Shown here: in pieces, positions 7,445 to 15,489 of the stretch | Layout: each line of letters opens with the position of its first letter | Position numbering within the stretch: position 1 is the stretch's first letter | Assembly: GCA_949879795.1 (NCBI GenBank) | Contig: CATLBR010000022.1 | Span: 1-49,219, forward strand | Reading direction: 5' to 3' | From: an uncultured Hungatella sp. | GTDB lineage: Bacteria > Bacillota > Clostridia > Lachnospirales > Lachnospiraceae | Length of the DNA: 49,219 bases | Translations under genes and position numbers: made by a program | Notes under the pieces: model-generated | Database searches by the model: none | Told to the model about the DNA's origin: nothing | The model's input: the letters and a program-made list of their open reading frames with translations, nothing else

Positions 7445-8821
7445 ATGGCAGAGAAACAGATTATTTATATTGCGGCTGAGCATATCAGACCGCATCCTGA
7501 AAACCCCAGGAAAGACCTGGGGGATTTAACGGAGTTGTCGGAGTCCATCAAGAAGAATGGAATCCTACAGAATTTGACGGTGATTCCGGTGGAGGGAGAG
7601 CCGGGAGAATATATGACAATCATCGGCCACAGGAGATATGCGGCAGGTACCCAGGCGGGGATTGCAGAGTTCCCTTGCCAGATTGCTGAGAATCTGACAC
7701 CGAGGGAACAGATGTCAATTATGCTGGAAGAGAATATGCAGCGTAATGATCTGACGATATGGGAGCAGGCGAACGGTTTCCAGATGATGCTCGACCTGGG
7801 AGAGACGGAGGAAAGCATCGCAGAAAAGACCGGTTTCTCCAAAACAACGGTAAAGCACCGGCTGAATATCGCAAAGCTCAACCAAAAGGTGCTGCAGGAG
7901 AAAGAGAAAGACGAGGGATTCCAGCTGTCGTTAAAGGATTTGTACGAGCTGGAGAAGATACCAGATGTAAAGACGAGGGATAAAATACTGAAGGAGTCCA
8001 CCAGCTCTAATAACCTGGCGCAGAAAGCGAGAACTGCATACGAGGAAATCAAGCGCAAAGAGCATGAAAAAGCGTATATCAAACTCTGCAAGGCGGAGGG
8101 AATCAAGCCTGCTCCGGAAGGCGCCGAGAATGAGCAGTACGGCGGAAAGTGGGAAAAGGTTAAGGAGTTCGAGCTGGATAAGGAGATCAAGGATAAGCTG
8201 GGGTGCAAGACGCAGGCAGCGAAGGAAGAGCTGTTCTATGTGGTCTGGTGGAGGACGTTTACAATCATCAAGAAGAAAGGGAAAGAAAAGCGAGAGCTGT
8301 CCGAGTATGAGCTGAAACAGAAGGCACAGGACAAGAGAAAGCGGCAGATCAAGGCCATGCAGAAAGAAATGTCTGCAGAGAGGGCAGATTTCATAAAGCT
8401 GGCTATCGAGCAGAAGTTTAAGCCGGAGAACGAAAAGCCGGAGGCGGTGATGGAGCGCCTGTTTGGAGTCATGGTTCGGTGTGGCTCATGGATGAGCGAA
8501 CAGGTAATGTTGAAATTCATCACTGGAGAGACTTCCTTATACGATAAGTCAGACGAGGAAAAAGCGGCATATGAAAAGCAGCGTGACGCAATCTGCCTTC
8601 TCTACAAGATGATGATATATGCCGCCAGCGGAGTCGCGGATAAGGAAATTGCGGAATGGAATGCGACCTACCGCAAGGGAACCGGAGAGTTGGTTATGCA
8701 GTTCGATGAAATTTTGTCTTTGTTCGGTTTTTCATACAGCAAGGAGGAATATTACAAGCTGGCCGAAGGCTCCCATGATTTGTTTAAGGAGGAAAGCCAT
8801 GCTGATAGTAAGTCAAAATAA
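7445..8821 (+). CDS. ParB/Spo0J-like nuclease-domain protein
   Basis: Protein of 458 aa. The N-terminal ParB domain (about residues 8-95) carries RPHPENPRKDLGD, GILQNLTVIP and the IIGHRRYAAG box corresponding to the CTP-binding GxRR motif. Next comes the ENMQRNDLTIWEQA segment and an HTH (about 130-150, EESIAEKTGFSKTTVKHRL). The C-terminal 280 residues are charged and helical and specific to mobile-element ParB proteins. No ParA ATPase is adjacent, so a role as accessory DNA-binding or stability protein of an ICE is more likely than classical partition (inference). Starts at ATG 7445 behind AGGAGG. Confidence 0.85.
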   Translation: MAEKQIIYIAAEHIRPHPENPRKDLGDLTELSESIKKNGILQNLTVIPVEGEPGEYMTIIGHRRYAAGTQAGIAEFPCQIAENLTPREQMSIMLEENMQRNDLTIWEQANGFQMMLDLGETEESIAEKTGFSKTTVKHRLNIAKLNQKVLQEKEKDEGFQLSLKDLYELEKIPDVKTRDKILKESTSSNNLAQKARTAYEEIKRKEHEKAYIKLCKAEGIKPAPEGAENEQYGGKWEKVKEFELDKEIKDKLGCKTQAAKEELFYVVWWRTFTIIKKKGKEKRELSEYELKQKAQDKRKRQIKAMQKEMSAERADFIKLAIEQKFKPENEKPEAVMERLFGVMVRCGSWMSEQVMLKFITGETSLYDKSDEEKAAYEKQRDAICLLYKMMIYAASGVADKEIAEWNATYRKGTGELVMQFDEILSLFGFSYSKEEYYKLAEGSHDLFKEESHADSKSK

Positions 8822-9110
8822 GGAAAGGATTCTGTGGTTTGGCAGGGCGTTCAATGCTTTGGAATATGTAGAAAGTGTGGATCACAAAGGAAAGAAAGAG
8901 ACAATCCGGCATACAATCTGTATTTCAGACGGATGCCTTGAAGAAATTGCAGAGTATCCGACAAAGGAAAGGTGCCTGACCGTGCTGAAAGATTTTTGCG
9001 AGACATATAAAGACGAGTGTTATACAGTAGATTTCTTTGATATTGCGGCACAGGCCACCAGACCAGGAACATACCGGCAAAACAAGGTTTTTGAATTTCC
9101 CTCAGAATAG
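8799..9110 (+). CDS. hypothetical protein (103 aa)
   Basis: ATG 8799 follows AAGGAGGAAAG inside the end of the ParB gene (23-nt overlap), a coupled start. The product is a compact alpha/beta protein (MLIVSQNKERILWFGRAF, then YTVDFFDIAAQA near the end). Common in ICE/phage small-gene runs from recollection, but not a family I can name. Confidence 0.6.
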   Translation: MLIVSQNKERILWFGRAFNALEYVESVDHKGKKETIRHTICISDGCLEEIAEYPTKERCLTVLKDFCETYKDECYTVDFFDIAAQATRPGTYRQNKVFEFPSE

Positions 9111-9120
9111 GAGGCTACAG

Positions 9121-9471
9121 ATGGACAGAGCTTTTATTGTCAAAGAACATTGGGGCAATCTCATACTGGACGGCTCAAAGCCGTGGGAAATTCGTGGCAC
9201 AGGAACGCAGGTGCGTGGCAGGGTAGGGGTGATATTTTCCGGTACCGGGATGATACAGGGGAGCGTTGAGATAGTGGGGTCCTCACTATTGCTGAGAAAA
9301 GATTTCGATATGTTCCGGAAATATCATCATATCCCTGGCGAATTTGACAGCCTGCCATACGAAGAGCCTCATATCTGGTATCTGAAGGATGCCATAAGAT
9401 TTGCGGAGCCTATCCCATACCAGCATCCGCAGGGAGCTGTGATATGGGTAAGCCTCGAAGGAAGGATGTGA
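9121..9471 (+). CDS. ASCH-domain protein
   Basis: Protein of 116 aa with the ASCH (PUA-like) pattern: FIVKEHWGNLILDGSKPWEIR, then a beta-rich VRGRVGVIFSGTG and GSVEIVG. ASCH domains bind RNA or modified nucleobases, and some are RNases or amidohydrolases; in phages they occur next to DNA-modification genes. The K-x-W-E-I-R core is intact. It starts behind AGGAGGCTAC and is followed after 4 nt by the DUF5131 gene; the pair is recurrent in phages from memory. The specific substrate is unknown. Confidence 0.75.
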   Translation: MDRAFIVKEHWGNLILDGSKPWEIRGTGTQVRGRVGVIFSGTGMIQGSVEIVGSSLLLRKDFDMFRKYHHIPGEFDSLPYEEPHIWYLKDAIRFAEPIPYQHPQGAVIWVSLEGRM

Positions 9472-9475
9472 AAAT

Positions 9476-10261
9476 ATGGAAAAGACAAGGATTGATTGGT
9501 GCGACAGTACATGGAATCCGGTAACTGGATGTTATCATGGGTGCGTATACTGCTATGCCAGGAGCATTGCTAATCGGTTCGGAAGTTTTGAGACGATAGA
9601 CGGGACCAACATTAAGGTGCTCAATACTGGCTCTACTTTGAACTGTGCAGAGGTAAAGAACAGGGCGGGCAATCCGTATCCGGTGAAGTTTACGCCGACA
9701 CTCCACAGATACAGATTAAGAGAGTATGAGAAGAAAAAAGGGAGAAATATTTTTGTATGCTCTATGGCGGATTTGTTTGGAGCGTGGGTACCGGATTCAT
9801 GGATTGAGGAAGTGTTTGCGGCCTGCCAAAAGGCACCACAGCACAATTACATTTTCTTAACGAAGAGCCCAGGAAGATATATTGACTTGGAAAAGGACAG
9901 ACGACTTCCGTGGGCTGATAATTTCTGGTTTGGCAGCACAGTGACGAAACTGGAGGATAGGTACACCTGGTTCACGGAAAAGAAATTCCACTGGTTTCTG
10001 TCAGTAGAGCCGATTATGGAGGACCTGGGACCGATGGATGAAGATGCACCTAAGCCGGAATGGATTATCGTAGGTGCTGAGACCGGAAATAGAAAAGATA
10101 AGATTATCCCGGAGAAATCGTGGGTTGAAAGCCTGTTGGAAGAGTGCGGGAAATATGACATACCGATGTTTATGAAATCAAGTCTCGCAGAGATATGGGG
10201 AGAGCCGTTGATTCAGGAGTTTCCAGAAGGACTAAGGAGGAATCATGGGAAAGATACATGA
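9476..10261 (+). CDS. DUF5131 (phage Gp37/Gp68) family protein
   Basis: Protein of 261 aa. The N-terminus has WNPVTGCYHGCVYCYAR, a C-x3-C-x2-C cluster as in radical-SAM 4Fe-4S sites. It is followed by the family block NRAGNPYPVKFTPTLH and later FLTKSPGRY and WFGSTV. The family is widespread in phages and ICEs and is called Gp37/Gp68; its reaction is not established. The intact Cys triad suggests a functional iron-sulfur enzyme, perhaps in nucleotide or RNA modification (inference). It overlaps the next gene by 17 nt. Confidence 0.88.
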   Translation: MEKTRIDWCDSTWNPVTGCYHGCVYCYARSIANRFGSFETIDGTNIKVLNTGSTLNCAEVKNRAGNPYPVKFTPTLHRYRLREYEKKKGRNIFVCSMADLFGAWVPDSWIEEVFAACQKAPQHNYIFLTKSPGRYIDLEKDRRLPWADNFWFGSTVTKLEDRYTWFTEKKFHWFLSVEPIMEDLGPMDEDAPKPEWIIVGAETGNRKDKIIPEKSWVESLLEECGKYDIPMFMKSSLAEIWGEPLIQEFPEGLRRNHGKDT

Positions 10262-10529
10262 TCGCATAGCAGAACTGGAGTCTGCTTTGATAAATTGCAA
10301 GGCAGAACATGAAGGCGCTGATCTAGCAGATATGGAAGAGGAATTATTTCAGCTGAGGCATATTGAGAATTTATGGGAAAAGTTGGGCTGTGTTGCCATT
10401 GATCCGGAAACGGAAAATACGGAGGATGAATTCTACGGTTTTCCTGCAGGAACGCATAGAGAAGAGATATGGCACTGGTTCGAGGCGGCTTTTGATATAT
10501 CGGTTGCCGAGGACTTGATGGGATTATAG
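10245..10529 (+). CDS. small hypothetical protein (94 aa)
   Basis: ATG 10245 follows AAGGAGGAATC within the end of the DUF5131 gene. N-terminal coiled-coil helix (IAELESALINCKAEHEGADLADMEEELFQL with breaks), then an acidic Trp-rich tail (EEIWHWFEAAFDI). Function unknown. Confidence 0.6.
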   Translation: MGKIHDRIAELESALINCKAEHEGADLADMEEELFQLRHIENLWEKLGCVAIDPETENTEDEFYGFPAGTHREEIWHWFEAAFDISVAEDLMGL

Positions 10530-10540
10530 GAGGCGATAGA

Positions 10541-10792
10541 GTGAGAAAATACGAATTGAACAGGAAAGCTTACAAGGATGTCAAGAAGATGGACCACGGA
10601 CAAATGAGTTTGTTCTGCGAGGACTTGTATAAGAGAGGGTATGAGGCTGGAAAGCAGGAGGTTTTCACATTGTCTGATGAAGAGATTACGCAGGCCATCC
10701 TCCAGGTAAAGGGCATAGGGGAGAAGAAAGCAAACGACATCCTGCAGGCATTAAGTTTGGCAAAGGAAAGGAAGGCGTTGACAAATGGATAG
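10541..10792 (+). CDS. small helix-hairpin-helix protein (83 aa)
   Basis: GTG start at 10541, 6-7 nt after AGGAGG. The C-terminal half contains VKGIGEKKANDIL, a textbook helix-hairpin-helix for non-specific DNA backbone binding as in RuvA or DNA ligase. Probably a small DNA-associated accessory protein of the element. Its stop overlaps the next ATG. Confidence 0.6.
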   Translation: MRKYELNRKAYKDVKKMDHGQMSLFCEDLYKRGYEAGKQEVFTLSDEEITQAILQVKGIGEKKANDILQALSLAKERKALTNG

Positions 10793-11024
10793 AAACAAGG
10801 TATATTTGAAAGTGCCAGAGTTTACCGGCGAAAATGTTCCGGTAGCGGTGGCAGCGAGGGTAATGAAAAAGGATCAGCAGTTTATCCGCCAGGGAATCAT
10901 ACTCGGATTTCTGAAATTCGGAGTGGCTTTCAAGAAAGAAGGCAGCTCACAGTACGATTATTACATATCGCCAATGAAGTTTTGGGAAGAAACCGGCTAT
11001 GTGTACGATGGCGCAGAGAGCTGA
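10785..11024 (+). CDS. hypothetical protein, possible DNA-binding (79 aa)
   Basis: Coupled start overlapping the previous stop. The core VAVAARVMKKDQQFIRQGIILGFL resembles the winged-HTH start of MerR/excisionase-like phage proteins, where a helix selects between nearby residues before a basic recognition helix, and ends with YDYYISPMKFWEETGY as in small ICE proteins. Could be an excisionase-type recombination directionality factor, but no integrase is visible. Function uncertain. Confidence 0.5.
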   Translation: MDRNKVYLKVPEFTGENVPVAVAARVMKKDQQFIRQGIILGFLKFGVAFKKEGSSQYDYYISPMKFWEETGYVYDGAES

Positions 11025-11054
11025 TGATTTATGCTAAAAATGCCGTGAGATGCG

Positions 11055-11066
11055 CTCGCAAGTGAG
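11055..11066. promoter_or_regulatory. CTCGCA-type inverted repeat (site C)
   Basis: CTCGC-AA-GTGAG, inverted in 4 of 5 positions, about 40 bp upstream of the remnant gene at 11103. It shares the CTCGCA half with the sites at 804, 1114 and 6026. Confidence 0.35.
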
Positions 11067-11102
11067 AAAAATTGCTGAATAGGCAACGCGGAGGTAACAA
11101 AA

Positions 11103-11174
11103 ATGGCAATAAGCGCCGAAAAAGCGTGTGTTACCGTCTCGATCGAGGAAGCGGCGAAGGCTGGCAAGTTCTAA
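11103..11174 (+). pseudogene. truncated small gene remnant (23 codons)
   Basis: ATG 11103 behind GCGGAGGTAAC encodes MAISAEKACVTVSIEEAAKA and stops soon after at 11172. The opening looks like the N-terminus of a small ribbon-helix-helix (CopG/Arc) or similar mobile-element protein; the rest is missing. A strong SD in front of such a short frame suggests a gene cut by recombination or an early stop. Confidence 0.4.
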
Positions 11175-11191
11175 GAAATAACATATTGATG

Positions 11192-11243
11192 GGGACACTG
11201 AAGCCTGGTTCTTTTAACAAAGAACCAGGCTTTTTCAGTGCCC
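11192..11243 (+). terminator. strong intrinsic terminator-like hairpin
   Basis: Perfect 14-bp arms, AAGCCTGGTTCTTT (11201-11214) and its complement (11219-11232), with loop TAAC. Outer CACTG/CAGTG and GGG/CCC pairs extend the stem. Five T follow the inner stem. It ends transcription of the first region. Confidence 0.7.
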
Positions 11244-11300
11244 TTTTAAAACAAGGACTTAATGTCTGGGAAGTTATTAAAAAGGAGAAGGAAATTGTTG

Positions 11301-11420
11301 ATGAACAGATGGTTAAAAAAGGTTATTGTAACGGCCACAGCTGCCGTTATGGAGACGATTCCGGTGATGTCAGCCAGTGCCAGTGAGATTTGGGATTATG
11401 ATACGGTGCGCAGCCAATAA
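11301..11420 (+). pseudogene. truncated secreted-protein gene (39 aa)
   Basis: ATG 11301 behind AAAGGAGAAGG. The product starts MNRWLKKVIVTATAAVM, continues to a signal-peptidase-like SASAS site, and stops after about 14 mature residues (EIWDYDTVRSQ). A signal peptide with almost no mature protein points to a secreted or surface protein truncated at the edge of the mobile region. Composition turns AT-rich immediately after the stop, so a recombination boundary near 11420 is plausible. Confidence 0.5.
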
Positions 11421-11733
11421 TGTGGTCTTGTTTGGTCTGATATGCCCTGATTTTTGTTGTGCTTATCTAAAAGCCTGCAGCGACATGTTTTGAAACAGAT
11501 GCTTGACATTTGAAATGGATGACACTGAAAACAGATTAATACTTTACACCTTTTCATAACTCTATTATAATAATAGCTAAATGTTTGTCTGTAATTTCCA
11601 AATTTTTCCATATTAGTTAATATTTTCTATTTGTTCAGAAGAGATATGTGACAGGCTAGAAGAGAAACTTATGAGCTTGTCGTAAAAGGGCAGCAAGAAG
11701 CACAGAGTGATCAACAAAAGAAAGCAGGTAAAA
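11421..11733. other. AT-rich intergenic, likely element boundary
   Basis: Non-coding stretch of 313 bp between the remnants and the IbrA-like gene. The only supported feature is the promoter at 11543-11571. No direct repeat matching the left side of the element can be tested, because that lies outside the window. Confidence 0.4.
11543..11571 (+). promoter_or_regulatory. sigma-A promoter for the IbrAB-like pair
   Basis: TTTACA (11543-11548), 17 nt, TATAAT (11566-11571). It implies a leader of about 155 nt before ATG 11734. Confidence 0.6.
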
Positions 11734-13065
11734 ATGGTACGAAAGTATTTGGAGCAGAATGTATACGAGGCTTTGCAGGACCGCCTTAAACTGATTTTTG
11801 ATGAGTTTGACAATATATATGTCTCTTTTTCTGGAGGGAAGGACAGCGGGCTGCTTTTGAATATGGTGCTGGATTATCGGAGAAAGCATTACCCGGATAA
11901 AGCCATAGGGGTTTTCCACCAGGATTTTGAGGCTCAGTACACGGTGACCACCGAGTATGTTGAGCGAACTTTCGAGAGAGTCAAGGACGAGGCGGAGTGC
12001 TACTGGGTGTGTCTGCCCATGGCTACAAGAACGGCTCTCAGCAGTTATGAGATGTACTGGTATCCCTGGGATGACAAAAAGCAGGAGCTGTGGGTGAGAC
12101 CGATGCCCAAGAAAAAATATGTGATCAATCTGGAAAATAATCCCATCACTACTTACCGATACCGGATGCACCAGGAAGACCTTGCCAAGCAATTTGGCAG
12201 ATGGTACCGCATGTCCCACGGAGACAGAAAGACGGTGTGCCTTCTGGGGATGCGGGCCAATGAATCTCTTCAGAGGTACAGCGGTTTTGTCAACAAGAAA
12301 TACGGGTATCATGGGCAGTGCTGGATAGGAAAGATGTTTAAGGATGTATGGTGCGCCTCCCCCATGTATGACTGGTCCTCCAGAGACGTGTGGCATGCCA
12401 ACTATATGTTTGGCTATGACTACAACCGGCTGTATGACCTGTACTATATGGCGGGACTCAGTATTTCTCAGATGCGGGTGGCTTCCCCGTTTAATGACTA
12501 TTCCAAAGACGCTCTGAATCTGTACCGTGTCATCGACCCTGAGATCTGGATCAAGTTGGTAGGACGGGTTCAGGGGGCCAATTTTACCAGCATTTACGGA
12601 AGAACCAAGGCCATGGGATATCGGAATATCACACTGCCCAAAGGACATACATGGAAGAGCTATACCATGTTTCTTCTCGATACTCTTCCTGTGAGGCTGA
12701 GGAACAATTACATCAAAAAATTCAATACATCCATCGATTTCTGGCACAGGACAGGAGGGGGACTGGATGAGGAGACGATCAAGGAACTGGAAGAACATGG
12801 CTACAGAATCCGAAGAAACGGTCTGTCAAACTACACACTGAACAAGAAGTCCAGGGTTATATTCCTGGAAAAGATTCCTGACCACACAGATGACATAAAG
12901 TCCAGCAAGGATATCCCCAGCTGGAAGAGAATGTGTTACTGCATTTTGAAAAATGACCACACATGCCGTTTCATGGGATTTGGTATAACCAGACAGCAGC
13001 AGAAGTATGTGGATGAGATTCGGAAAAAATACGAAAGCCTTGAGGAGGTAGAGTATGGAGTATAA
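11734..13065 (+). CDS. ibrA: IbrA-like PAPS-reductase-family protein (DUF3440)
   Basis: Protein of 443 aa. Residues 31-39 (SFSGGKDSG) are the PP-loop of the PAPS reductase / adenine-nucleotide alpha-hydrolase fold, preceded by IFDEFDNIYV as in E. coli IbrA. Further family blocks: VFHQDFEAQY, WVRPMPKK, LLGMRANESLQRY, WSSRDVWHANY. The C-terminal part (about 300-443) is the DUF3440 extension. Start chosen at ATG 11734 to match the family N-terminus; a GTG at 11707 is possible. It overlaps the ParB-like gene by 11 nt, the known ibrA-ibrB arrangement. IbrA/IbrB were described as activators of Ig-binding protein genes in E. coli; the biochemical reaction is unknown. Confidence 0.88.
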   Translation: MVRKYLEQNVYEALQDRLKLIFDEFDNIYVSFSGGKDSGLLLNMVLDYRRKHYPDKAIGVFHQDFEAQYTVTTEYVERTFERVKDEAECYWVCLPMATRTALSSYEMYWYPWDDKKQELWVRPMPKKKYVINLENNPITTYRYRMHQEDLAKQFGRWYRMSHGDRKTVCLLGMRANESLQRYSGFVNKKYGYHGQCWIGKMFKDVWCASPMYDWSSRDVWHANYMFGYDYNRLYDLYYMAGLSISQMRVASPFNDYSKDALNLYRVIDPEIWIKLVGRVQGANFTSIYGRTKAMGYRNITLPKGHTWKSYTMFLLDTLPVRLRNNYIKKFNTSIDFWHRTGGGLDEETIKELEEHGYRIRRNGLSNYTLNKKSRVIFLEKIPDHTDDIKSSKDIPSWKRMCYCILKNDHTCRFMGFGITRQQQKYVDEIRKKYESLEEVEYGV

Positions 13066-13579
13066 GAGTCCTGCCTATCATGTGATTCCGGTTCCGGTAG
13101 AAAAGATCAAACCAAATACATACAACCCCAATAAGGTTGCCCCGCCGGAGATGAAACTTTTGTATGAGAGCATCAAAGCGGACGGATATACCATGCCGGT
13201 GGTGTGTTATTATGACAGAGAAGAAGACAGCTATGTGATTGTGGACGGATTTCACAGATATCGGATTATAAAGGAGTATCCGGATATCTATGAGAGGGAG
13301 AAAGGGCTTTTGCCGGTGTCTGTGATCGACAAACCTCTGGATCAGCGCATGGCCAGCACCGTGCGTCACAATCGGGCGAGAGGAAGCCATACGGTGGATC
13401 TCATGAGCAATATAGTAAAGGAGCTTCATGATCTGGGACGGTCCGACGCGTGGATTTCCAGACATCTGGGGATGGAGAGAGATGAGATTCTGCGTCTGAA
13501 GCAGATCACGGGACTTGCCGCCCTGTTCAAGGATGTGAATTTCGGCAATGCCTGGACGCCGAAGGAAGAAGATGAATGA
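13055..13579 (+). CDS. ibrB: IbrB-like ParB-domain protein
   Basis: Protein of 174 aa, almost entirely a ParB/Srx-fold domain: IPVPVEKIKPNTYNPNKV at the N-terminus, VIVDGFHRYRI at residues 62-71 (the ParB nucleotide-binding box, here D-G-F-H-R), and STVRHNRARGSH near residue 105. A short HTH-like tail follows (DAWISRHLGMERDEI). There is no separate C-terminal dimer domain, so it is not a chromosomal partition protein. Start overlaps ibrA by 11 nt, with GAGGAGGTAGAG upstream. It probably works with the IbrA-like protein as a two-gene regulatory or nucleotide-modifying system. Confidence 0.85.
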   Translation: MEYKSPAYHVIPVPVEKIKPNTYNPNKVAPPEMKLLYESIKADGYTMPVVCYYDREEDSYVIVDGFHRYRIIKEYPDIYEREKGLLPVSVIDKPLDQRMASTVRHNRARGSHTVDLMSNIVKELHDLGRSDAWISRHLGMERDEILRLKQITGLAALFKDVNFGNAWTPKEEDE

Positions 13580-13602
13580 TTATTCCACAGTTTCTATACA
13601 TG

Positions 13603-13641
13603 GAGGAAGGCTGTATTCTTCAGCGGGATACAGCCTTCCTC
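13603..13641. terminator. bidirectional terminator
   Basis: 14-bp perfect arms (GAGGAAGGCTGTAT and its complement) around an 11-nt loop, between converging genes. TTTTTT follows about 17 nt downstream on the plus strand. Confidence 0.75.
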
Positions 13642-13664
13642 TGCTCACTTCTGAGTTTTTTGCT

Positions 13665-15215
<1,551 letters not shown>

Positions 15216-15247
15216 TCAGACAGTGTCTGTGGGAGAGAGAAGAGGGC

Positions 15248-15400
15248 AACCTTTTAATGCAATATGATCTATAGGTTTTGCATAACCTATAGAAATAGAT
15301 AACGCAAAGAAAGGTTGTTTTATAACCTAAATTGTCAAAAAACAAGGTTAAAATAACCTAATTTATAGAAATAATCACCAAATTGAAACCTCTGCAACCT
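15248..15400. repeat. AGGTT/AACCT operator-like array
   Basis: Nine copies of AACCT or its complement in 153 bp between divergent genes. Three pairs are inverted repeats: 15269-15292 (9-bp perfect arms, 6-nt centre), 15312-15328 (5-bp arms) and 15345-15359 (AGGTTA-AAA-TAACCT). Lone copies lie at 15248, 15387 and 15396. The array ends just before the -35 at 15415. Confidence 0.6.
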
Positions 15401-15414
15401 ATTATAAATAATGT

Positions 15415-15443
15415 TTGACCAAACTGCTATTGGCTCGTATAAT
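15415..15443 (+). promoter_or_regulatory. sigma-A promoter of the phosphoesterase gene
   Basis: TTGACC (15415-15420), 17 nt, TATAAT (15438-15443). It sets transcription start near 15450 and therefore argues for the ATG at 15490 over upstream in-frame starts. Confidence 0.75.
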
Positions 15444-15489
15444 GACAGATATGTTGTTTGTGAATTTTGGCGAGAAAGAGAACAGGCAG

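Noticed and set aside
11072..11386. 104-aa frame across the hairpin at 11192-11243
   Set aside because: It runs through a strong terminator-like hairpin, its own start has no SD, and two better-supported short frames occupy the same DNA.
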